A DNA stretch of 64,000 nt from Viridibacterium sediminicola (GCF_039631295.1 NZ_JBDIVE010000001.1:682001-746000), one strand, 5' to 3'. Shown: positions 41,000 to 50,644, numbered from the stretch's first letter. Notes: generated by a model not told the origin, from the letters alone. Numbers and translations are program-made.

Positions 41000-41896
41000 A
41001 TGAGCTCCCATCCCAATCCCTCCGCGCGCGATTTCTACGGCTACGGCCCGCAGGCGCCGGCCGTACGCTGGCCGGGTCATGCGCGTGTCGCGGTGTCCTT
41101 CGTCGTGAACTTCGAAGAGGGCGCCGAGTTCTCGATGAGCGATGGCGATGCGCACAACGAGAGCGTCTACGAAGTCATCGATGCGCAGCCCACGCCCGAC
41201 CCCTGCATCGATAGCCATTTCGAATACGCTACGCGCGTCGCCTACTGGCGCATCGACGAAGTCTTCGCCCGCTTCGGCGCGCACTACACGCTCAGCGCCT
41301 GCGGTCGCGCTGTCGAGCGCTCGCCCTGGCTGGCCCGCCACGCGGCAGAGCGCGGCCACGAAATCGCCGCCCATGGCTGGCGCTGGGAAAAGAGCGCCGG
41401 CATGAGCGAAGCGAGCGAGCGCGCCGCCATCATCCGCACGCGCGAGGCCATCGCCGCCGCCATCGGCCACCCACCGGTGGGCTGGCATACGCGCTCCAAC
41501 TCCACGCCGAATACGCGGCGCCTGCTGGTCGAGCAGGGCTTTCTCTACGACAGCGACGCCTACAACGACGACGCGCCCTACTTCGTCACCGTCGAGGGCC
41601 AGCGCCACCTGGTGCTGCCGTATGCCTTCGACACCAATGACATGCAGTTCCAGCACACGCAGCGCTTCGGGACCGGCGAGGCGTTTGCCGATTACGTCTG
41701 CGCCGCTTACGACTGCCTGTGGCGCGAGGGCGAGCATCAGGCGCGCATGCTGTCAGTCGGCCTGCATCTGCGCATGATCGGGCGCCCGGGGCGCATTGCC
41801 GCGCTGGAACGCATCCTGAGCCACATTGGCAAGCGCGGCGGCGCCTGGATCGCCAGTCGTGAAGCCATCGCACGCCATTGGCTTGAACATGCCTGA
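41000..41896 (+). CDS. PuuE-like polysaccharide-deacetylase-fold amidohydrolase
   Basis: A 298-residue NodB-like protein of the PuuE group. It has VAVSFVVNFEEGAEFS at the N-terminus, RVAYWRIDEVF, AAHGWRW, GWHTRSNSTPNTRRLL and a late SVGLHLRMIGRPGR, matching cofactor-light allantoinases (PuuE) more than true chitin deacetylases. It probably hydrolyses a ureide or cyclic amide brought in by the upstream transporter. It lies 19 bp after the permease. Confidence 0.85.
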   Translation: MSSHPNPSARDFYGYGPQAPAVRWPGHARVAVSFVVNFEEGAEFSMSDGDAHNESVYEVIDAQPTPDPCIDSHFEYATRVAYWRIDEVFARFGAHYTLSACGRAVERSPWLARHAAERGHEIAAHGWRWEKSAGMSEASERAAIIRTREAIAAAIGHPPVGWHTRSNSTPNTRRLLVEQGFLYDSDAYNDDAPYFVTVEGQRHLVLPYAFDTNDMQFQHTQRFGTGEAFADYVCAAYDCLWREGEHQARMLSVGLHLRMIGRPGRIAALERILSHIGKRGGAWIASREAIARHWLEHA

Positions 41897-41934
41897 GATG
41901 CAAGCAAGCGCCTGCACGCTGCTAAACTGCGCCT

Positions 41935-42654
41935 ATGCGCAACATCGAAGAAGCCATCTACGACACCATGTCCAGCGCCCTGCTCTCGGGGCAGCTGAGC
42001 CCGGGCACGCCGCTGCGCGAGAATCCGCTGGCCGATGTGTTTGGCGTCAGCCGCGAGCGCATGCGCAAGATCCTGCTGCGACTGGGCACGCAGAAGCTGA
42101 TCGAGCTGATTCCCAACCGCGGCGCCTTCGTCGCCGCACCCTCCTTGGCGCAAGCGCGCGACATCTACGAATCGCGGCGCATTCTCGAAGGCGGCATCGT
42201 CAATCATCTGGCCTCGTTGATCGGCTCGCAGGACGCGCAGCGCTTGCAGCAGCATCTGGCTGCCGAACAGGCGGCGCTGCAACGTGGCGACCGGGCGGAG
42301 TCGGTGCGCTTGTCGGCGGAATTCCACATGCTGCTGGCGCAGGCGACGGGCAGCCACTTCATCGTCCAGCAGATGGGCGAGCTGGTCAGCCGTACCTCGA
42401 TGCTGGTCGCCATGTTCGAGCCGGCGCGCTCTTCGCACTGCGCCTGCGAGGAACACCGCAGCATCTACGATGCGCTGATGGCGGGCGACAGCGAAGCGGC
42501 CACGCGCGCCATGCGCGCCCACCTGTCCCTGGTCGAGACGCGCCTGCGCCCCGGCGCAGCGGCGCCTTCAGGCAATGCGGTGGAAACGCTCGGTGCGCTG
42601 TGGGCGCTGCGCAATGCGGCGGACGGCGCGCCGCATGAGGCTGCTGGTCCTTAA
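41935..42654 (+). CDS. GntR-family regulator (FCD subfamily)
   Basis: A 239-residue GntR/FadR-type regulator with a winged helix (AIYDTMSSALLSGQLSPG, DVFGVSRERMRKIL) and an FCD domain with conserved His and Asp residues (ARDIYESRRILEG, SAEFHMLLA, EHRSIYDALMAGD). Such proteins are ligand-controlled repressors of local catabolic operons. It overlaps the racemase-like gene by 20 bp. Confidence 0.9.
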   Translation: MRNIEEAIYDTMSSALLSGQLSPGTPLRENPLADVFGVSRERMRKILLRLGTQKLIELIPNRGAFVAAPSLAQARDIYESRRILEGGIVNHLASLIGSQDAQRLQQHLAAEQAALQRGDRAESVRLSAEFHMLLAQATGSHFIVQQMGELVSRTSMLVAMFEPARSSHCACEEHRSIYDALMAGDSEAATRAMRAHLSLVETRLRPGAAAPSGNAVETLGALWALRNAADGAPHEAAGP

Positions 42655-43282
42655 TCCGAATACCACCCAGGCGATGACCGATGCGGTGAGCGCCCAGATT
42701 CGCGCCCTGGCCGGGCCGGCGGTTTGCGTCGAAGGACTCACCGCCGCGGCAGGCTGCGCGGTGATCGACTCGGCACAGAGTTTTGCCATCGGCGCTGCAG
42801 CAGCCTTGGACAGCCTGCAGCACTACCTGCGCATCTCTGCGGAGAAGGCTGACGGCATTCTGCTGGCCTGCTTTGGCGACCCCGGCCTGCACGGCTTGCG
42901 CGCCATCTCTCCAGTGCCGGTGCGAGCGCTGGCCGAGGCCGCCATCGAAGCCGCGCTTGCCTCGCCGGGGAAGTTCGCGATTCTCACCTGCGGCCCGCAA
43001 TGGGTGCCGCTACTCGACGCCTGCGTCGAGGCCTGTGGTGCCACAGCGCGCTATGCCGGCTGCCTTGCGCTGCCGGTCAATGGTGCGGCGCTGCTGCGCG
43101 AACCCGCAGCCTACGCGCCCGCGCTGCTGGCCTTGTCGCGCGCAGCCGCCGATGCCGGCGCTGCGCAGCTGATCATGGGCGGCGCGGCTTTCGCCGGCCT
43201 GCAGATCGAGATCGATCCACGGCTGCGCCGCATCGATCCGGTCGCCGCCGCCACGCAGGCCCTGCTCGCACCCCGCGCCTAG
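42635..43282 (+). CDS. Asp/Glu/hydantoin racemase-family protein with one catalytic Cys missing
   Basis: A 215-residue protein with hydantoin-racemase features: LLVLNPNTTQAMTDAV at the start and the first Cys in LLACFGDPGLHG. The second site, usually LGCAGM, reads IMGGAAFAG, so that Cys is Gly. Two-Cys racemisation is therefore unlikely; a one-base reaction, such as epimerisation of an activated substrate, or a non-catalytic role is possible. ATG 42635 is inside the GntR gene end. Confidence 0.82.
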   Translation: MRLLVLNPNTTQAMTDAVSAQIRALAGPAVCVEGLTAAAGCAVIDSAQSFAIGAAAALDSLQHYLRISAEKADGILLACFGDPGLHGLRAISPVPVRALAEAAIEAALASPGKFAILTCGPQWVPLLDACVEACGATARYAGCLALPVNGAALLREPAAYAPALLALSRAAADAGAAQLIMGGAAFAGLQIEIDPRLRRIDPVAAATQALLAPRA

Positions 43283-44913
43283 ACGCAGTACTGACGCACC
43301 GCCTTGCGCATGCGCTCGACGCTGTTTTCCAGCGCGTGCGCGGTGTCGCCGGTATTGCGCGCGACCGCCAGATTGCCCTCGGTCTGCTGCGCGATGCGTT
43401 CGACGCCCAGCGCCATCGACTCCATCGCCGCACGCTGCTCGCTGGCCGAATGACTGATCTCGCCGATCCGCGTGAGGGTGGTCGCCACCTCGCTGGCAAT
43501 GCTCTGCAGGGCTTCGCCTGCATCGTGCACCAGCTCCACACTCTGGGCGACCTGCTGGGCGCTCTGCTGCATGCCGCTGACCGCATCGCCGGTGTCAGCG
43601 TGGATATGGCCGATCATGGTGTCGATCTCACGCGTCGCCTGGGCGGTGCGTTCGGCAAGCTTGCGTACTTCGTCCGCAACCACCGCAAAGCCACGTCCGG
43701 TCTCGCCGGCACGTGCGGCTTCGATGGCTGCGTTGAGCGCCAGCAGATTGGTCTGCTCGGCGATCTCCTTGATCACGCTGGCGATCTTGCCCACCTGCGC
43801 GGTGCGCTGGCCGAGCTGCTCAACCGTGGCCGCAGCCCCCTTGACGGTGCTCGACAGCGCGGTGATGGTCTGGCTGGCACGCTCCGACAAGGAAGCGCCC
43901 TGCTTGGCCTGGGAACCCATCTGCTGCGAGATTTCGTGTGTCTCCTCGACATGCACCACGACCTCGCCAATGGCCACCGACATCTCCTCGATACCTGCCG
44001 CCGCTGCCGCCGTATCGCTGCTCTGCATGGCCGAAGACTGCACCAGGCTATCCATATCGCCGGCCAGGCGGTGCGTCGATTCGGCGACCTCACGTGTGGT
44101 GTCGCAAATGATGTTCAAGGTGGCACGTGTTGCCGCCAGCAAGCTGTCGAGGCGCTGCGCGATGCCGCCGATGACATCGGTGCGCGCGGAAGCCAGTGCG
44201 CTGCGCAGGTCGCCCTGACTCAGCACATCATCGAGGCTTTGATTGATGCTGTTGAGTTCGCCAAGCGCGCGCGGCAGCTGCCAGCACAGCAGCCACAGCG
44301 CCAGCAACAGGGTCGGCACGCTCAGCACAGCGCTCATAGTGCTCAGCACCGCATTCGGCCAGCACGCCGCCAGCACGGCCAGCAGCGCACTGGTCAGACT
44401 CAGGGCACCAAAGGACCACAGCTGCGCAGGGAAGGAGCGCATGCCGCGCGCGATCACGCCATGATTGGGCCACACCCGCCCGTTCTCGACGCGCAGCGAT
44501 CTGTCGCCAGCCTGGATGCGCTTGTAAGCGGCATCTGCGGCGGCGATCTGCGCGGCGCTCGGCCGCACGCGCACCGACTGGAAGCCGACCACGCGGCCCT
44601 CTTCGCGGACCGGCGAGACATTCGCCTCGACCCAGTAGAAGCCGCCGTCCTTGCGGCGGTTCTTGACCACGCCTTTCCAGGGCTTACCTGCTTTAAGGCT
44701 GAGCCACATATCGGCAAATGCCGCCTCGGGCATGTCGGGATGGCGCACGATGTTGTGCGCCTGGCCGATCATTTCATCGAGCGAATAGCCGCTGATTTTC
44801 GCAAAGGCCGCATTGGCCTCGGTAATCCGACCTTTGAGGTCAGTACGTGAATAAATGAAAACTCCGTCGGGCAACACCGTCTCGACGTTTGTAACGGGAA
44901 GATTGCTGCGCAT
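43279..44913 (-). CDS. Methyl-accepting chemotaxis protein with N-terminal PAS (Aer-like)
   Basis: A 544-residue chemoreceptor. PAS domain at about 10-120 (ITEANAAFAKISGYSLDEMIGQ, DMPEAAFADMW), two hydrophobic segments around 165-210, then a cytoplasmic signalling domain with the hallmark tip EIAEQTNLLALNAAIEAARAGE and GRGFAVVADEVRKLAERT. It is Aer-like in layout and may follow redox or energy state. ATG 44913 was chosen over 44964. It converges on the racemase-like gene with a 4-bp overlap of stops. Confidence 0.93.
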   Translation of the reverse strand: MRSNLPVTNVETVLPDGVFIYSRTDLKGRITEANAAFAKISGYSLDEMIGQAHNIVRHPDMPEAAFADMWLSLKAGKPWKGVVKNRRKDGGFYWVEANVSPVREEGRVVGFQSVRVRPSAAQIAAADAAYKRIQAGDRSLRVENGRVWPNHGVIARGMRSFPAQLWSFGALSLTSALLAVLAACWPNAVLSTMSAVLSVPTLLLALWLLCWQLPRALGELNSINQSLDDVLSQGDLRSALASARTDVIGGIAQRLDSLLAATRATLNIICDTTREVAESTHRLAGDMDSLVQSSAMQSSDTAAAAAGIEEMSVAIGEVVVHVEETHEISQQMGSQAKQGASLSERASQTITALSSTVKGAAATVEQLGQRTAQVGKIASVIKEIAEQTNLLALNAAIEAARAGETGRGFAVVADEVRKLAERTAQATREIDTMIGHIHADTGDAVSGMQQSAQQVAQSVELVHDAGEALQSIASEVATTLTRIGEISHSASEQRAAMESMALGVERIAQQTEGNLAVARNTGDTAHALENSVERMRKAVRQYCV

Positions 44914-45085
44914 TGCTCTGAGTACTCCGTACAGATGCCCGACGGTCATCCACTCTGGCAACAACCAGCGTCCGCTAGGCTACGGGTATTCCAGAACGAC
45001 ATCCTGCGTGGCAGCTTTAGAGCGCAACAAAAAAATAACATCAAATTTGTCGGGCTTGATCATGCTCAAAGTCGCGCAAGCGCGA

Positions 45086-45113
45086 TTCGTGCTGTGCACG
45101 CACACAGCACGAA
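45086..45113. repeat. Perfect 11-bp inverted repeat between polA and the MCP gene
   Basis: TTCGTGCTGTG (45086-45096) and CACAGCACGAA (45103-45113) are perfectly complementary around CACGCA. It starts 17 bp beyond the polA stop. On the minus strand no U-run follows, so it is more likely a 3'-end-stabilising hairpin or operator than an intrinsic terminator. Confidence 0.6.
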
Positions 45114-45129
45114 AATCATGCATATTGCA

Positions 45130-47862
45130 TCAATGTGCTTCATCCCAGTTGGCACCGGAACCTGCCTCGACGAGCAAAGGCACCTTGAGCTGGGCGACGC
45201 CACCCATGATCAAGGGCAGCTCGGTCTTGATGCGTTCGAGTTCTTCATCCGGCACTTCGAGCACCAGTTCGTCATGTACTTGTAACAATAGACGGCTGTG
45301 CAGATTTTCATCACGCAGCCAGTCATGGGCCGCGCGCATGGCAAGCTTGACGATGTCGGCCGCCGTGCCCTGCATCGGCGCATTGATCGCCGCGCGCTCG
45401 GCGCCCTGACGGCGACCGACATTGCTGGACTTGATCTCCGGCAGGTGCAGGCGGCGCCCGAAAACGGTCTCGACGTAGCCGTTGTGGCGGGCCAGTGCGC
45501 GCGTCTCTTCCATGTAGCGAGCAACGCCCGGATAGCGTGCGAAGTAGCGGTCGATATAGAGCTGGGCAGCGCTGCGCTCGACGTCGATCTGCTTGGCCAG
45601 GCCAAATGCGCTCATACCGTAGATCAGACCGAAATTGATGGCTTTGGCATAACGGCGCTGATCGGAAGTAACTTCCGGCACCGCCACGCCGAACACTTCG
45701 GCGGCCGTCGCACGGTGCACATCCTCGCCACGCGCGAAGGCGCCCAGCAAGCCTTCGTCGCCCGACAGGTGCGCCATGATGCGCAGCTCGATCTGCGAGT
45801 AGTCGGCCGAGACGATATGCCATCCACGTGGCGCGATGAAGGCGGCGCGGATGCGGCGACCTTCCTCGGTGCGCACCGGAATGTTCTGCAGATTCGGATC
45901 GGTACTGGCCAGGCGGCCGGTGATCGCGCCGGTCTGCGAGAAGCTGGTGTGCACACGGCCGGTCTGCGGATTGACCATGCGCGGCAGCTTGTCGGTATAG
46001 GTGTTCTTCAGCTTGGCGAAGCTGCGATGTTCGAGGATCAGCTTGGGCAGCGGATAGTCGAGCGCCAGCTGGGCGAGCACTTCTTCGTCGGTCGAGGGCG
46101 CGCCGGTCGGTGTCTTCTTGAGCACCGGCAGCTTGTCGCGCTCGAACAGCAGCTCCTGAATCTGCTTGGGGCTACCCATGTTGAAAGGCTGGCCGGCAAC
46201 TTCGTAAGCCTGGCGTTCGATGTCCATCATCTTGCGACCAAGCTCATCGCTCTGCTGGGCGAGCAGGAAGCTGTCGATCAGCACGCCATTGCGTTCCATG
46301 CGCCACAGCACTTCGAGCACCGGCATCTCGATGTCGCGATAGACGCGTTGCAAACCGGCTTCCGTCTGCAGCTGCGGGTTCAGGATGTTGTGCACGCGAA
46401 GCGTGACATCGGCATCTTCGGCGGCGTACTCGGCGGCACGCGTGATCTCCACCTCGCCGAAGCCGATCTGCTTGGCGCCCTTGCCGGTCAGCTCGGTATA
46501 GGCGAGCACCTTGAGGCCGAGGTGGCGATTGCACAAGGATTCCAGATCATGGCTCTTGTCGCTCTCCCAGGCTGCAGATTCGAGCAAGGTGTCGTCCTGC
46601 ACGCCACGCAGGGTGATGCCGTGGTTGGCGAGCACGTGCATGTCATATTTCAGATTCTGCCCGACCTTGGCGTGCTGCGCCGACTCTAGCCAAGGCTTGA
46701 GCTTGGCCAGCACTTCATCCAGTGGCAGCTGGTCCGGCGCGCCGGCGTAGCGATGCGCCACCGGCAGATAAGCCGCTTCGCCCGGCTGCACCGAGAAAGA
46801 CAGGCCAACCAGCTGCGCCTGCATGCTGTCCAGACTATCGGTTTCCGTATCAAAGGCGGTCAGCGGCGCCGCCGTGATCTTCGCCAGCCAGCGCTCGAAG
46901 CTGGGCCAGTCGAGCAGGCATTCATAAGTCTTGCGCTGCGCATCGTTGTCGAACAGCGCTGCTTGCGGTGCAGGTGCCGCGCTTGCCGCAGCGGGACGCG
47001 CTGCAGTGAGATCGCCACCGCCTTCGAGTTCGCGCAGCCAGCCACGGAATTCATAGCGGCGGAATTGCTCCAGCAGCACCTCTCGATCCGTCTCGCGCCA
47101 GGTCAGGGTTTCCAGCGGCTCGGCCAGCGCCACATCGGTGGCAATCGTCACCAGACGACGGCCCAGCGGCAGGAAGTCCAGGGCCTTGCGCAGGTTCTCA
47201 CCGACCACGCCCTTGACGTTCGCCGCGTTGGCCACCACTGCATCGAGCGAACCGTATTCATTGATCCACTTCACCGCCGTTTTCGGGCCGCACTTCTCGA
47301 CGCCCGGCACGTTGTCGACCGTGTCGCCCATCAGGGTCAGGTAGTCGATGATGCGATTCGGCGGCACGCCGAACTTGGCCAGCACGCCCGCCTCGTCCAG
47401 AACCTCGTTGCTCATGGTGTTGATCAGACGCACCTTGTCGTTGACCAGCTGGGCCATGTCCTTGTCGCCAGTGGAGATGATCACCTCGTAACCCTGCTCG
47501 GCAGCGATGCGCGCCAGGGTGCCGATGACGTCATCAGCCTCGACACCTTCCTGCATGATCAGCGGCCAGCCCATGGCTTTGACGCAGCTGTGGATAGGCG
47601 CGATCTGCGCGGCCAGATCTTCCGGCATCGGCGGACGGTGCGCCTTGTATTGCGGGTACCAGTCATCGCGGAAAGTCTTGCCCTTGGCGTCGAACACACA
47701 GGCCGCGTGGCTTGCCTTGTAGGTCTCACGCAGCGGGCGTAGCATGTTCAATACGCCACGCAGGGCGCCGGTGGGCTCACCTGCGGCATTGCGCAGATCC
47801 GGCAGCGCATGAAAGGCGCGATAGAGATAAGATGAGCCGTCGACGAGCAGTAGAGTTGGCAT
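45130..47862 (-). CDS. polA: DNA polymerase I
   Basis: A 910-residue three-domain enzyme for gap filling and primer removal. The 5'-3' exonuclease (about 1-290) starts LLVDGSSYLYRAFHAL; the 3'-5' exonuclease has FDTETDSLD, so its metal ligands are present; the polymerase holds VSADYSQIELRIMAHLSGDE, the O-helix region RYAKAINFGLIYG and HDELVLEVP. Length is typical. Confidence 0.98.
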   Translation of the reverse strand: MPTLLLVDGSSYLYRAFHALPDLRNAAGEPTGALRGVLNMLRPLRETYKASHAACVFDAKGKTFRDDWYPQYKAHRPPMPEDLAAQIAPIHSCVKAMGWPLIMQEGVEADDVIGTLARIAAEQGYEVIISTGDKDMAQLVNDKVRLINTMSNEVLDEAGVLAKFGVPPNRIIDYLTLMGDTVDNVPGVEKCGPKTAVKWINEYGSLDAVVANAANVKGVVGENLRKALDFLPLGRRLVTIATDVALAEPLETLTWRETDREVLLEQFRRYEFRGWLRELEGGGDLTAARPAAASAAPAPQAALFDNDAQRKTYECLLDWPSFERWLAKITAAPLTAFDTETDSLDSMQAQLVGLSFSVQPGEAAYLPVAHRYAGAPDQLPLDEVLAKLKPWLESAQHAKVGQNLKYDMHVLANHGITLRGVQDDTLLESAAWESDKSHDLESLCNRHLGLKVLAYTELTGKGAKQIGFGEVEITRAAEYAAEDADVTLRVHNILNPQLQTEAGLQRVYRDIEMPVLEVLWRMERNGVLIDSFLLAQQSDELGRKMMDIERQAYEVAGQPFNMGSPKQIQELLFERDKLPVLKKTPTGAPSTDEEVLAQLALDYPLPKLILEHRSFAKLKNTYTDKLPRMVNPQTGRVHTSFSQTGAITGRLASTDPNLQNIPVRTEEGRRIRAAFIAPRGWHIVSADYSQIELRIMAHLSGDEGLLGAFARGEDVHRATAAEVFGVAVPEVTSDQRRYAKAINFGLIYGMSAFGLAKQIDVERSAAQLYIDRYFARYPGVARYMEETRALARHNGYVETVFGRRLHLPEIKSSNVGRRQGAERAAINAPMQGTAADIVKLAMRAAHDWLRDENLHSRLLLQVHDELVLEVPDEELERIKTELPLIMGGVAQLKVPLLVEAGSGANWDEAH

Positions 47863-47982
47863 GGCAGATCAATGAAAGCTGGGCTGGTGTTGCGTTGATA
47901 TTGCTTTGGAATAAACGGCAAAGTAAGCAGCGGAATAACGACTCGGCCACCCATCACGACAGGCTATCGAACAGGCAAGAAC

Positions 47983-48711
47983 ATGAGTACAAAAGACAAG
48001 CTCCCGCCCTTCACCGCGCCTTCGATCAGCGCCGAAACGCGCGTCGCGCGCGAATCCTGGCGGATCCTCGGCATTATGTCAGAGTTCGTCGAAGCGACTG
48101 AACGCCTGCAGGCCATCAAGCCCGCGGTGAGCATCTTCGGTTCGGCGCGCACGCCGGTCGATCATCCCTACTACGCCCTCACCGAACGCATTGCGCGGCT
48201 GTTGTCCGACTCCGGATTTTCGGTGATCTCAGGCGGCGGCCCCGGCATCATGGAGGCCGCCAACAAGGGCGCTTTCGCCGGCAAATCGCCCTCCGTCGGC
48301 CTCAACATCCAGCTGCCGCATGAGCAAAGTGGCAATCCCTACCAGGACATCTCGCAGACCTTCCGCCACTTCTTCCCGCGCAAGGTGATGTTCGTGCGCT
48401 TCGCGACAGCTTACGTGGTGATGCCCGGCGGCTTTGGCACGCTGGACGAAACCTTCGAAGCGCTGACGCTGATCCAGACCAAGAAGGGCCGCCAGATTCC
48501 CATCATCTTCGTCGGCCGTCACTTCTGGTCGGGCCTCATCGAGTGGTTCAAGACTACGCTGGTGAGCGAGAAGATGATCTCGCCGAAAGACCTCGACCTC
48601 ATGCAGATCATCGACGAGCCTGAAGAAATCGTCGCTGCGATCTTCAAGCACTACGAGCGTCGTGGCTTCGAGCCTTTGCCTGAAGAGCACGAGGCGATGC
48701 TCAACCTCTGA
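47983..48711 (+). CDS. LOG-family (TIGR00730) Rossmann-fold protein
   Basis: A 242-residue protein with VSIFGSARTP, SGGGPGIMEAANKGA and the LOG signature PGGFGTLDETFE. LOG proteins cleave nucleoside 5'-monophosphates to base and ribose phosphate; in bacteria the physiological role is often unclear. It is divergent from polA. Confidence 0.9.
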   Translation: MSTKDKLPPFTAPSISAETRVARESWRILGIMSEFVEATERLQAIKPAVSIFGSARTPVDHPYYALTERIARLLSDSGFSVISGGGPGIMEAANKGAFAGKSPSVGLNIQLPHEQSGNPYQDISQTFRHFFPRKVMFVRFATAYVVMPGGFGTLDETFEALTLIQTKKGRQIPIIFVGRHFWSGLIEWFKTTLVSEKMISPKDLDLMQIIDEPEEIVAAIFKHYERRGFEPLPEEHEAMLNL

Positions 48712-48923
48712 AGGCCAGGACAGCGACCCTTGTGTCATGCAAGCAGGCGGCAGCGAACTTAACTGTTTTTTACTTACGCTGCTAAATGCTTGCAAAACAA
48801 GGCCGATTCTTTGCAAACACAAGGTTTTCAGCGCCGCTGCATCGCCTTGCAGCCCGGCTTACCCTTGTCGCTCATCACCGCCAGGCATACAAAGGAAGCT
48901 CACGCAAGCCATCGAGGCCCAAG

Positions 48924-49193
48924 ATGAGTTTTCTTTCGAGTATTGCCAGCGGCGCCGTACAAGCCTCGCTGCTGAGCTCGCTGGAACCGAAGAACAGAAC
49001 CGCCGCGAGCACGTACAGTGCAACGAGCGGCACGCACTCGTCTGTCACGACGGCCATCTCGGATGTGGGCAAAGCCTTGTCGGCGGCCGAAACGGCCCTG
49101 GTATCAGTCGGTAGCGCAGTAGTCGATGTCGTCAGCGCGCCGGTCACGGCGGGCGTACTGCTTTATAACGCGGCTGGCCGCTTGCTGCGCTAG
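48924..49193 (+). CDS. Hypothetical 89-residue protein
   Basis: A small Ser/Ala/Thr-rich protein (MSFLSSIASGAVQASLLSSLE) with a moderately hydrophobic C-terminal half (VVDVVSAPVTAGVLLYNAAG). No family is recognised. The reading frame opens further upstream, but ATG 48924 is preferred because the composition becomes protein-like there. It ends 3 bp before the queE stop in the opposite direction. Confidence 0.55.
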   Translation: MSFLSSIASGAVQASLLSSLEPKNRTAASTYSATSGTHSSVTTAISDVGKALSAAETALVSVGSAVVDVVSAPVTAGVLLYNAAGRLLR

Positions 49194-49196
49194 GCC

Positions 49197-49865
49197 TCAG
49201 CGCCCCTGCACATTGCCCCAGATGACCTTGTGCAGCTGCACCTGCATGCGCACCGGCAGCTTGTCGCGCAGCAGCCATTCGGCCAGATCCGCCGGCGACA
49301 AAGTGCTGGCCACCGGCGACATCAGCACCGGACACAATTCGTGCAGGTAGCGCTTGTTCATCTGCTCGCGCGCCCACAGATAATCAGCCTCGTCGGCGAG
49401 CACGAACTTGAGTTCGTCATGCGGATTGAGGTGGGCCAGATTGGCCCATAGATTGCGCGCTTCCTCGCCCGAACCCGGCGCCTTCAGATCCATGATCTTG
49501 GACACGCGCGGGTCAACCGGCGCCACATCCAGCGCACCACTGGTCTCCAGCGAGACCTTGTAGCCGGCATCGCAGAGCGCCGTGAGCAGGCTCAGGCAAG
49601 CCGGCTGCGCCAGCGGCTCGCCACCGGTCACGCAGACCCAGGGCGTGCCGTGGGTGGCCACTTCATCGATGATCTCGGCAATGCTGCGGAAATTGCCACC
49701 GCTGAACGCGTACTCGGTATCGCACCAGGTACAGCGCAGCGGGCAGCCGGTGAGGCGGACAAAGACGGTCGGCAAGCCGACACGGCTCGACTCGCCTTGC
49801 ACCGAGAAGAAGATTTCACTGATGCGCAGACGCTCGCCGCGTTGCGCTGAGACGCTCGCCGACAT
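49197..49865 (-). CDS. queE: 7-carboxy-7-deazaguanine synthase
   Basis: A 222-residue radical SAM enzyme of queuosine biosynthesis that converts 6-carboxytetrahydropterin to CDG. It has ISEIFFSVQGESSRVGLPTV, the CxxxCxxC cluster motif in GCPLRCTWCDTEYAF, and VCVTGGEPLAQ. The gene overlaps cpoB by one base and is last in the Tol-Pal cluster, the usual betaproteobacterial order. Confidence 0.95.
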   Translation of the reverse strand: MSASVSAQRGERLRISEIFFSVQGESSRVGLPTVFVRLTGCPLRCTWCDTEYAFSGGNFRSIAEIIDEVATHGTPWVCVTGGEPLAQPACLSLLTALCDAGYKVSLETSGALDVAPVDPRVSKIMDLKAPGSGEEARNLWANLAHLNPHDELKFVLADEADYLWAREQMNKRYLHELCPVLMSPVASTLSPADLAEWLLRDKLPVRMQVQLHKVIWGNVQGR

Positions 49866-50644
49866 TACTTCTTGGCGAGGCGTTGCTTGGCGGTTTTGGC
49901 CGCTTCGCTCTTGGGATACTTGCTGAGCAGCACTTCCAGCGTCTTGCGTGCGGTCTTGGCGTCACCCAGTTCCTGCTGGCAGGTCGCCAGGCCCAGCATG
50001 GCGTCAGGCGCCAGGGCGTCGTCCGGCCAGCCATTGAGCAGCTTGCCGTAAAACTCGGCCGCAGAATCGAAGTCGCGCGCCTGTGCGGTAGCGACGGCAG
50101 CCCAGTAATGTGCGCCGGGCAGGAAGCTGCTCTTCGGCCAGGTCTTGATGAACTGGCGGAAGGCAAAGGCTGCATCGACATGCTTGCCAGCGCGCAGGGC
50201 ATTGATCGCCGCTTCGTAGTCCTTGGACTCCTGCGCCGGATCAACAGCCGGCTCGGGCGGTTTGGCCGCAGCAGCCGCCGCATTGGCCGCCAGCTTCTGG
50301 CTCAGCTCGGTAATCGTGGTTTCCAGTTTGCGCAGGCGCGCATCCAGGTCCAGGTAAAAATCTTTCTGCCGTTTCTGGGATTGGTCCAGATCGTTGGCGG
50401 TCACTTCCTGCTGACCGCGCAGGCGCGCGATCTCGCTGCGCAAGGACTCAATCTGGTTGGCCAGCTGCAGCTGGGCGCGGGCAGATTCTTCCAGCTTGAG
50501 AAGGCGGTCTTCCGTTTCGATGCGGACCTGCTCGATGCGCTTGCGCGCCTCTTCGTCATCAAACAGACCGGCGCGAGCGGGCAAGGCTGCCAGCAGCAGG
50601 CAAACTCCGAGCACTCGCAATGACAAACGGCTTGTTGCGTACAT
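49865..50644 (-). CDS. cpoB: Tol-Pal system cell-division coordinator CpoB (YbgF)
   Basis: A 259-residue periplasmic protein with a signal peptide (cleaved after LPARA), an N-terminal coiled coil (about 35-120, trimerising) and C-terminal TPR repeats (about 135-255, with YEAAINALRAGKHVDAAFAF). It links PBP1B and outer-membrane constriction through TolA. ATG 50644 was chosen at the signal peptide. Confidence 0.93.
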   Translation of the reverse strand: MYATSRLSLRVLGVCLLLAALPARAGLFDDEEARKRIEQVRIETEDRLLKLEESARAQLQLANQIESLRSEIARLRGQQEVTANDLDQSQKRQKDFYLDLDARLRKLETTITELSQKLAANAAAAAAKPPEPAVDPAQESKDYEAAINALRAGKHVDAAFAFRQFIKTWPKSSFLPGAHYWAAVATAQARDFDSAAEFYGKLLNGWPDDALAPDAMLGLATCQQELGDAKTARKTLEVLLSKYPKSEAAKTAKQRLAKK

